Assembly (NCBI GenBank): GCA_030428885.1
Contig: JAUIEJ010000007.1
Location: 124,001-188,000, forward strand
Direction of reading: 5' to 3'
DNA length: 64,000 bases
Source: Gemmatimonadota bacterium
GTDB lineage: Bacteria; Gemmatimonadota; Gemmatimonadetes; Longimicrobiales; Gaopeijiaceae
Each line of letters opens with the position of its first letter. Within the stretch, counting starts at the first letter, position 1. The translations under genes and the position numbers were made by a program. The notes under the pieces were generated by a model. It was not told the origin of the DNA. It saw nothing but the letters and a program-made list of their open reading frames with translations, and ran no database searches. Shown one piece after another: positions 58,646 through 64,000 of this stretch.

Positions 58646-59038
58646 TCACCGACCCGGACGCATCCGCCAGGTGAAGGGGGCCGCCACGTAGCACCCGTCC
58701 CGACGGGCCGGGCGGAAGCGCCAGCCGGTGACGGCCTCCCGGGCCCACGCCAGGAGGCGGCGGTCGTCGTGCCCGGGAGTGCGCACGGACTCGGGGTCGA
58801 CCCGGCCCTGGGCATCCACGATCACTTCCAGGTCGACGACGTCGAGGCGCAGTTCCGCAGGCCATGCCGACATGCGTATGGACAGGGGCGTTGGAGGCGT
58901 CGCCGCCGCGGCCACCGGCGCGGCGTCCCCGGGACAGCCCGGCGGGTTCGTCCACTCGGTCTCGTCGGGCGGCGAGCCGGTGGCACAGGCCGTCGTGAGG
59001 GCGACGAGCAGTAGAGCGGGGCGGTTGCGGGCAGTCAT
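58646..59038 (-). CDS. Lipoprotein with TonB-C-like domain
   Basis: 130 residues from ATG 59038. The signal RPALLLVALTTAC has a lipobox. Residues ~60-130 match the TonB C-terminal fold: LRLDVVDLEVIVDAQGRVDP, ESVRTPGHDDRRLLAWAREA, VTGWRFRPARRDGCYVAAPF. Full TonB proteins have a Pro-rich spacer and an inner-membrane anchor; here the domain is lipid-anchored with only a short linker, so it is not a classical energy transducer. It may be a periplasmic binding domain. Confidence 0.75.
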   Translation of the reverse strand: MTARNRPALLLVALTTACATGSPPDETEWTNPPGCPGDAAPVAAAATPPTPLSIRMSAWPAELRLDVVDLEVIVDAQGRVDPESVRTPGHDDRRLLAWAREAVTGWRFRPARRDGCYVAAPFTWRMRPGR

Positions 59039-59080
59039 GCGCCCATGATGCGACGACCCGCGCCGGAGCCACAACCCGTC

Positions 59081-59206
59081 ACGCCGGCCCGTTTCGGGCC
59101 GGCGTGTCCGATTGGGGGGCCTATATGGCCTCGATGCGGCACGGGGCCTCGAATTTCCACCTCCCGTGTCGGATCCAGGCGCCATAGGCACCCCGATCCG
59201 ACACGG
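59081..59206. repeat. Pair of perfect inverted repeats in an intergenic region
   Basis: ACGCCGGCCCG-TTT-CGGGCCGGCGT (59081-59105, 11-bp arms) and CCGTGTCGGATC (59164-59175) with GATCCGACACGG (59195-59206, 12-bp arms, 19-nt loop). They fill most of the 227 bp between the xylanase stop (59266) and the TonB-C lipoprotein start. No U-tract follows in either direction, so these may be structured RNA, a terminator of a non-canonical type or operators. Confidence 0.6.
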
Positions 59207-59265
59207 CCCTTCGATGGAGGTCGGCGTGACGAGTTGGGGCGTCTCGGAGGGTGGCGGGCCCGACG

Positions 59266-60936
59266 TCAGGCCCCTTCGAACGTCTCCCGGATGGCGTGGT
59301 ACGCCGGCTTGGGCATGTAGAATTCGTCGAAGGGCAGCGCCCGGCCGAATCCGCTGAACCACCCGGGAATCCACGAATACTTGTCGGTGGCGCCCCAGGT
59401 GGTCATGGCCGTACAGCGAGGCTGGGCCATGCAGGCCGCGGCTACGTTGCGGAACTGGTCGGCCTGCTCCTGCAGCAGATCCTGTCCGTCGGGAATGCGG
59501 ACGTCGACCTCGGTGTAGCGCACGTCGAACCCGGCGGCGGCCATGCGATCCAGGTTGGGGCCGAACGCCGTCGGGTTGGGCCAGGTGTGGAGTACGTGCC
59601 CCTGGAGCCCGATGCCGTGGATCGGGATGCCCGCGTCCCGAAGTCGGATGGCCAGGGCCAGGAGCGAGTCGGACTTCGCCCCCATGGACGACACGCCGTA
59701 GTCGTTGAGGTACAGCCGGGCGTCGGGATCGGCCCGATGGGCCCAGACGAAGGCCGAGTCGATGACGTCGGCGCCCACCGTCTCGGTCCAGAAGGTGGGA
59801 CGCAGTCCCGTGCCGTCGTCGGCGATGACCTCGTTGGCCACGTCCCAACTGGCGATGCGTCCGGCGTAGCGCCCGACGACGGTCTCGATGTGGTCCTTCA
59901 GATCCTCCAGGAGCGAGGCGCGGGTCTGGGACCCCGACATGACCCAGGCCGGCTGCTGACTGTGCCACAACAGCACGTGGCCGTGGACGGCCATGCCCCA
60001 CGTCTCGGCGAACTCCACCGCGTCGTCGGCGCCCTGGAAGTCGTACGTGTTGGGCGCCGGGTGGATGGGCCCGAACTTCATGGCGTTTTCGGGCGTGACG
60101 CTGGTGTATTCCGAGGCCACGAGGTCGCGGTACGCCGCGTCGTTGGACAGGGCGTCGCGACTCAAGGCCGCGCCGAAATCCACACCCCGGGCCCGGGCGG
60201 CATCGCGCATGGTGAGGGGCGGAACGAAGACGGCGTAGGTGCCGCCGGCGTCGATCCCCCCTTCGACGCGGCGCTCCTGGACATCGACGGGGAGCACGTC
60301 CAGGTCGGTCCACGCCGACCCCTGGAGCCGCCCGAGACGGATCCGGTGCTCCACCACCGCCCCGGCCAGCTCGGCGGGGTAGACGAGAGACAACCGTGTT
60401 CCGGTGCCGAAGGCCAGCGATTCGGGCGTGATGCGCACCGCCGTGCCCGCCACCAGTCGATCGCCTCCGGGGGGAGACGACACGGCCTCGACCCGAACCG
60501 TCGCCGTGGACGACAGCGCACCCTGGGGAATCTCCAGGCGGAGCAGGCCGCCCAGCGCCGACACCGTGCCGCCCGCCGCGCCCACCACGCCGCCCTCGCC
60601 CACCACCACGTCCACGGTGGCCGAGCGCCCCCCGGCCGAAGCCGTGAGCGTGGCCGTGCCGGGCGCAACGGCCGTCACGGCGCCCGACGCGGTCACGGTG
60701 GCCACACCCCCCGCCGACGACGACCAGGTCGCCGAGACGCCCGAGATCGATCCCCCCGCGGCGTCCCGGGCCGTGGCCGTGACCGTCTGGCTCTGCCCCG
60801 GCACGAGGTCGAGGGCGCCCACCGAGACCGTCACCGAGGCGACGTCCACCGGATCCGGGTCGCCCCCGGGGTCGGAGGGGGAATCGCTACAGGCCAGGGT
60901 GACGAAAAGAACGGCGACGGCAAGACGACGAAGCAT
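59266..60936 (-). CDS. GH10 endo-1,4-beta-xylanase lipoprotein with Ig-like and ZU5-like domains
   Basis: 556 residues. The short signal MLRRLAVAVLFVTLAC places the lipobox Cys at 16. A BIG2 Ig domain (~30-112: VSVGALDLVPGQSQTVTATA, VTAVAPGTATLTASAGG) and a ZU5-like beta domain (~115-190: GGTVSALGGLLRLEIPQGAL) precede the GH10 barrel from ~245. GH10 hallmarks: HGHVLLWHSQQPAWV, acid/base Glu369 (IASWDVANEV), nucleophile Glu476 (VRYTEVDVRI), and TTWGATDKYSWIPGW. It cleaves internal xylan bonds at the cell surface. The ZU5-like module is unusual in xylanases and may mediate attachment. Confidence 0.92.
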   Translation of the reverse strand: MLRRLAVAVLFVTLACSDSPSDPGGDPDPVDVASVTVSVGALDLVPGQSQTVTATARDAAGGSISGVSATWSSSAGGVATVTASGAVTAVAPGTATLTASAGGRSATVDVVVGEGGVVGAAGGTVSALGGLLRLEIPQGALSSTATVRVEAVSSPPGGDRLVAGTAVRITPESLAFGTGTRLSLVYPAELAGAVVEHRIRLGRLQGSAWTDLDVLPVDVQERRVEGGIDAGGTYAVFVPPLTMRDAARARGVDFGAALSRDALSNDAAYRDLVASEYTSVTPENAMKFGPIHPAPNTYDFQGADDAVEFAETWGMAVHGHVLLWHSQQPAWVMSGSQTRASLLEDLKDHIETVVGRYAGRIASWDVANEVIADDGTGLRPTFWTETVGADVIDSAFVWAHRADPDARLYLNDYGVSSMGAKSDSLLALAIRLRDAGIPIHGIGLQGHVLHTWPNPTAFGPNLDRMAAAGFDVRYTEVDVRIPDGQDLLQEQADQFRNVAAACMAQPRCTAMTTWGATDKYSWIPGWFSGFGRALPFDEFYMPKPAYHAIRETFEGA

Positions 60937-61010
60937 GAAGTCTCCACGGGTCAGGGGGGGTGTCCCGAACCACGCGCAGGATGGGCCGGCGAGGGGTCAA
61001 GGCGCCGACT

Positions 61011-62114
61011 TCAGGCCACGTCCAACTCCGTCATTCCGAAGATCCGCCCGGTACTGGTCCGCAGGGTCACGACGTAGTGCCCCGGCGGAACGCGGCCCCC
61101 GTCGGGCAGCCAGGCGTCCCATACGCGGAAGCGCCATTCGTGGGCCACGATCTCCACGTCCCGGGAGCGATGGACTTCCTCGCCGTCCCGGGTCCACTCC
61201 AGGCGCACCGTGGTGGGCACCGATCCGGGGGCGAAGACCTCCACCAGCACCACCAGGCGGGCGCCGATGTCCGCGGCGTCGACGGAGCCCGACAAGGTGT
61301 CGGCCAGCGCCAGGGTCTCCCGGTCGATGTCGCTGGAGAACGAGGCATTCTGCATGCGAAGCGGCACCGGGGGCACGGCCCCCGGCATGCCCAGGGCCAC
61401 GCCCAGGATGACCGTGACCGCCAGCCCCATGCGGAGCGCACCCCCTCGCCCCACCCGGCCGCTTCGGAGGGCCAGGGGCACGGCGCTCCCCACGGCCGCC
61501 AACGCCGCGATGGGGGTCGCCAGACGGGGCGGAAACGACCACAGCATGGGCAGGATCAGATTCACCGCACTGAAGGCCACGATGGCGAAGAACACCATGG
61601 CGAACACCGGTTTGGTGCGCAGCCAGCGATCGAACCAGAGGTCGAGGCAACTGAGGAGCGCCAGGCCCGCCAGGAGTCCCGTGAACGCCACGTTGATGGA
61701 CGAGACCACCGTGGAGTAGGCGTAGAACGGCAGCAAGAAGAAGAGCGTCTCCTGGTAGAGGCTCCGGGTGACGTACCCCGTGACCTCCTGTGCCAGTCCG
61801 GGGCTCGGAGGCTCCCCCGCCGCCACCCGCTCCCGGGCCTCCTCCTCGGCTTCCTCCTCGATCTCGTGCTCGGCGCTCCGGCCGAAGAACAGGGTCGACG
61901 CCCAGGTGATTCCCAGGAACACCACGACCCACGGCACGAAGGCGTAGCGTTCCCGAGCCAGGAGAACCACCGCCACCCCCGTGGCCAGAGCCCACACGGA
62001 GTGGAGCATCCAGAAGAGGGTGCGGTGACGCGCCCAGAAGCGTCCGGAGCGCTCCCGGAAGGAGGGCTTGGGGGCGGCGTCGTCGGGCGGGTCGGGGGGA
62101 ACGAGCTCGGACAT
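61011..62114 (-). CDS. Membrane protein with DUF5924 and DUF2914 domains
   Basis: 367 residues. The N-terminal half has about eight hydrophobic helices: TLFWMLHSVWALATGVAVVL, FVPWVVVFLGITWASTLFFG, SINVAFTGLLAGLALLSCLD, TKPVFAMVFFAIVAFSAVNL and others, with an acidic loop EEEAEEEARERVAAGE between helices 2 and 3. The C-terminal ~110 residues form a beta-sandwich ending in EWRFRVWDAWLPDGGRVPPG and HYVVTLRTSTGRIFGMTELD, matching DUF2914. The pairing is known from Gram-negative bacteria; the function is unknown. It precedes another membrane protein gene on the same strand. Confidence 0.8.
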   Translation of the reverse strand: MSELVPPDPPDDAAPKPSFRERSGRFWARHRTLFWMLHSVWALATGVAVVLLARERYAFVPWVVVFLGITWASTLFFGRSAEHEIEEEAEEEARERVAAGEPPSPGLAQEVTGYVTRSLYQETLFFLLPFYAYSTVVSSINVAFTGLLAGLALLSCLDLWFDRWLRTKPVFAMVFFAIVAFSAVNLILPMLWSFPPRLATPIAALAAVGSAVPLALRSGRVGRGGALRMGLAVTVILGVALGMPGAVPPVPLRMQNASFSSDIDRETLALADTLSGSVDAADIGARLVVLVEVFAPGSVPTTVRLEWTRDGEEVHRSRDVEIVAHEWRFRVWDAWLPDGGRVPPGHYVVTLRTSTGRIFGMTELDVA

Positions 62115-62159
62115 GGTCGCCGAATGTAGCGGATCGGCGAGGTCGAGTCCTCCTCCGAA

Positions 62160-62843
62160 CTACTCCACCCGGCTCCGGGCCTCGGCCCCCACCACGACGC
62201 TGCCCCGATGGATCCGCACCGAGCCGGCCTGACCGCGGAGGGGCAGGGCGCTGCCCCGGGCCTCGAGGCGCCGGCTGCGGCGCGTCCGCATGCGGCGCAC
62301 GCCCCAGGCCAGGGGCACCAGGGGCGACACCAGAGCCGCATCCATGAGGAAGACCCGGACGCCGCCCAGGGAGAGCATGGCGTGGAAGAAGCCGTCCTGG
62401 AGCTCGTAGCTCTCGAACCACCGCAAGGGATCCAGCGCCCCCAGCCCCGGGATCGGCGCCCCGATCTCCGACTCCACCAGGGGCCAGAGCAGGGGCACGC
62501 CCGCCGTGTAGCCGCTAGGGTCGGGCACGATCATGTCGAGGACCAGGTGGGACCCGTACGCGAGAAACGCGAAGGCGGCCACCCGCTTGAAGCCCCCCGC
62601 CCGTCCGCGGAGGGCGGCGCCCAGCGCCAGGGCCACCACCACGGCCGCCACGAGGGAGTGGGACGCCCCTCGGTGGAAGAGGGCGGCGTCGCCCACCAAC
62701 ACGCCCGGAAGGAAGTCCAGATCCGGGAGGTTGGCCACGATCACCACCAGAAACAGGAAAAAGATTCCCGGTCGGGGGGAACGACGTGCCCCGCTCTCCA
62801 GGGCGGCGTACCCCCCGATCATGTGGGCGACGGACGTGGGCAT
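62160..62843 (-). CDS. Membrane-bound metal-dependent hydrolase (YdjM/YfhO-like)
   Basis: 227 residues from ATG 62843. The family signature starts at once: TSVAHMIGGYAAL (His), ANLPDLDFLPGVL (Asp pair), ALFHRGASHSLVAA (His pair) and FLAYGSHLVLDMIVPD (His/Asp). These residues lie at membrane helix ends and bind metal. Four to five hydrophobic helices are visible. Family members include the LexA-regulated YdjM; the substrate is unknown, with lipid or cell-wall intermediates suggested. A C-terminal beta-rich tail of ~40 residues (LPLRGQAGSVRIHRGSVVVG) is extra. Confidence 0.85.
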   Translation of the reverse strand: MPTSVAHMIGGYAALESGARRSPRPGIFFLFLVVIVANLPDLDFLPGVLVGDAALFHRGASHSLVAAVVVALALGAALRGRAGGFKRVAAFAFLAYGSHLVLDMIVPDPSGYTAGVPLLWPLVESEIGAPIPGLGALDPLRWFESYELQDGFFHAMLSLGGVRVFLMDAALVSPLVPLAWGVRRMRTRRSRRLEARGSALPLRGQAGSVRIHRGSVVVGAEARSRVE

Positions 62844-62932
62844 CAGGCGACGAAGGGGGTGGTGGACGAAGGGTCGTGGGGCGGATCCGGGGCCCCAATC
62901 GGGCAAGTTCCGGACCAGCCCCGCCCCCCGAC

Positions 62933-64000
62933 CTACGAGATGATCTTCGCCTTCGCCTCGCGACCCTTCATCAGGAACGGCACACCCTGCTCGATCCACT
63001 CGGGAGCGGGAGTCCCCCGCAGGTAGTGGTCGAAGTACTGCATCATGCGCGTCTGGAAGTCCTTCTGGTTGGCTTCCCGAGCCAGGTGATGGGGCTCGCC
63101 CGGATACGAGAGGAGGATCACCTCCTTCTCGAGCCGCCGGGCCGCGTTGTAGAACTCCAGTCCCTGGTTCCAGTCCACGGCCCCGTCGGCGGTGCCGTGG
63201 AGAATGAGGAACGGCGTGGAGATGTTCGGAGCGTGGTGGATGGGCGACTGGCTCACGAACAGCTCGAAGTCGTCCCACGGAGTCGTGCCCAGACGGCCCT
63301 GGCTCCACTCGAGAATGGGGCCGTTGCCGCTCCCCGACGACTTGTAGTTGATGTTGTACATGCTCATGAGGTTGGTGAGGGGCGCCCCCGTCACCACCGT
63401 GGCGAACATGTCGGTCTGGGTCACGATGAACGACGACTCGTAGCCGCCCCAGGAGTGACCCTGGAGCCCGATGCGGTCGGGGTCGGCGTAGCCCCGGTCG
63501 ATGACCTCCTGCACGGCGGCGGTCACGTCGTCCAGGGCCGAACTCCCCGGCCGTCCCGGCTCGTAGACGATGTCGGGCATGAGCACCAGGTAGCCGTTGC
63601 TGGCGTACGTCGACATGTGGGGCCGGTCGTCGTAGACGGGCTGGGAGAACTGGTGGTGCCGCTGCGACATCTTCTCGTAGAAGTACACCACCATGGGGTA
63701 CCGCTCCCCCTCCACGTAGCCCGCCGGGAGGGCGAGGGTGGCCTGGAGGTCGTGCCCCCGGGCGTCGGTGTAGTCGACGAGCACCCGGCGACCCCAGGCG
63801 AATTCGTCGATCTGGGGATTGGCGTCGCTCACCTGCCGGGGCGAAGCGAACTCGAGGTCGTCGACCCAGAGGTCGGGGAACTGCTCGAAGGTCTGGCGCG
63901 TGAACACCACCCGATCGGCGTCGGCGGCCTTCTGGAGCTGGCCCAGCATCTCGTCGCCGAACAGCAGCGGTCGGGGGTCGCGGCCCGCGTCGAGGGCGAA
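62933..64000 (-). CDS. S9 prolyl-oligopeptidase family peptidase, C-terminal part
   Basis: The frame is open to the right edge, so the N-terminal propeller lies outside. The 355 visible residues cover the hydrolase domain with catalytic Ser (RIGLQGHSWGGYESSFIV), Asp (LHGTADGAVDWNQG) and His (LSYPGEPHHLAREANQKDF). It is paralogous to the gene at 35026: shared segments include RQTFxxFPDL, SxANPQxxxxxWG and PMVVYFYEK/PMMVYFYER. It probably degrades peptides in the periplasm. Confidence 0.92.
   Translation of the reverse strand, partial: FALDAGRDPRPLLFGDEMLGQLQKAADADRVVFTRQTFEQFPDLWVDDLEFASPRQVSDANPQIDEFAWGRRVLVDYTDARGHDLQATLALPAGYVEGERYPMVVYFYEKMSQRHHQFSQPVYDDRPHMSTYASNGYLVLMPDIVYEPGRPGSSALDDVTAAVQEVIDRGYADPDRIGLQGHSWGGYESSFIVTQTDMFATVVTGAPLTNLMSMYNINYKSSGSGNGPILEWSQGRLGTTPWDDFELFVSQSPIHHAPNISTPFLILHGTADGAVDWNQGLEFYNAARRLEKEVILLSYPGEPHHLAREANQKDFQTRMMQYFDHYLRGTPAPEWIEQGVPFLMKGREAKAKIIS

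Overview
This is a GC-rich bacterial chromosome segment. The gene content points to a Gemmatimonadota-type organism, but that is inferred from gene families because no rRNA or other marker gene is present. The pointers are abundant secreted lipoproteins, six-bladed beta-propellers carrying a GxGPGE-like motif, carboxypeptidase-regulatory/TonB receptors, DUF5916 and VPS10-type BNR proteins, S9 and M28 peptidases, kinase-TPR and cyclase-TPR signalling proteins, and a menaquinone gene (menB tail at the left edge). No tRNA, rRNA, CRISPR array, phage gene, integrase or transposase was recognised.

Layout. 1-3.9 kb: menB end, a decayed DUF4143-type ATPase, a Ser/Thr kinase-TPR gene and an IPT/TIG lipoprotein. 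4-7.4 kb: a visibly less GC-rich block of propeller, small Cys-rich secreted protein and TPR protein. 7.4-11.7 kb: an ABC exporter plus DUF1854 operon whose 3' end is repeated downstream, with a MazEF-like toxin-antitoxin pair between the copies, and a 58-codon gene with its own terminator. 11.8-18.3 kb: a beta-lactamase-fold pseudoenzyme, propeller genes (one 3' end also duplicated around a second low-GC gene pair) and a lactonase-like lipoprotein. 18.3-23.6 kb: a TonB-dependent receptor with an Ig-like lipoprotein, a second Cys/His secreted protein and an AraC-like regulator. 23.8-29.3 kb: a propeller pair, two back-to-back toxin-antitoxin-like pairs (nucleotidyltransferase; Xre-RES), a PI-PLC X-domain protein and a broken peptidase E. 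29.4-41.1 kb: ECF sigma with DGPF/YCII protein, EttA, an ALDH7-type dehydrogenase, an S9 peptidase, an MBL nuclease, a DUF4097 protein and VapBC. 41.3-51.7 kb: PPC and DUF5916 secreted proteins, a protease operon with a free-standing propeptide-like protein, a methyltransferase, an isolated TssB/TssC-like sheath gene and a coiled-coil lipoprotein. 51.9-64 kb: M28 peptidase, cyclase-TPR, VPS10/BNR protein, TonB-C lipoprotein, GH10 xylanase, two membrane proteins and the end of a second S9 peptidase.

Most of the window serves cell-envelope and secreted functions: peptide and polysaccharide breakdown (S9, M28, trypsin-like, GH10, TIM-barrel glycosidase) and TonB-type uptake. Kinase, cyclase, ECF and AraC-like proteins provide signalling.

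The most unusual pattern is positional. At two loci the 3' end of a gene is duplicated in the same orientation, with foreign-looking cargo between the intact gene and the extra 3' end. The last 20 bp of one of these (DUF1854) recurs a third time at the far side of the 4-kb low-GC block. This resembles repeated insertion of small cargo modules at gene 3' ends, without a recombinase visible here.
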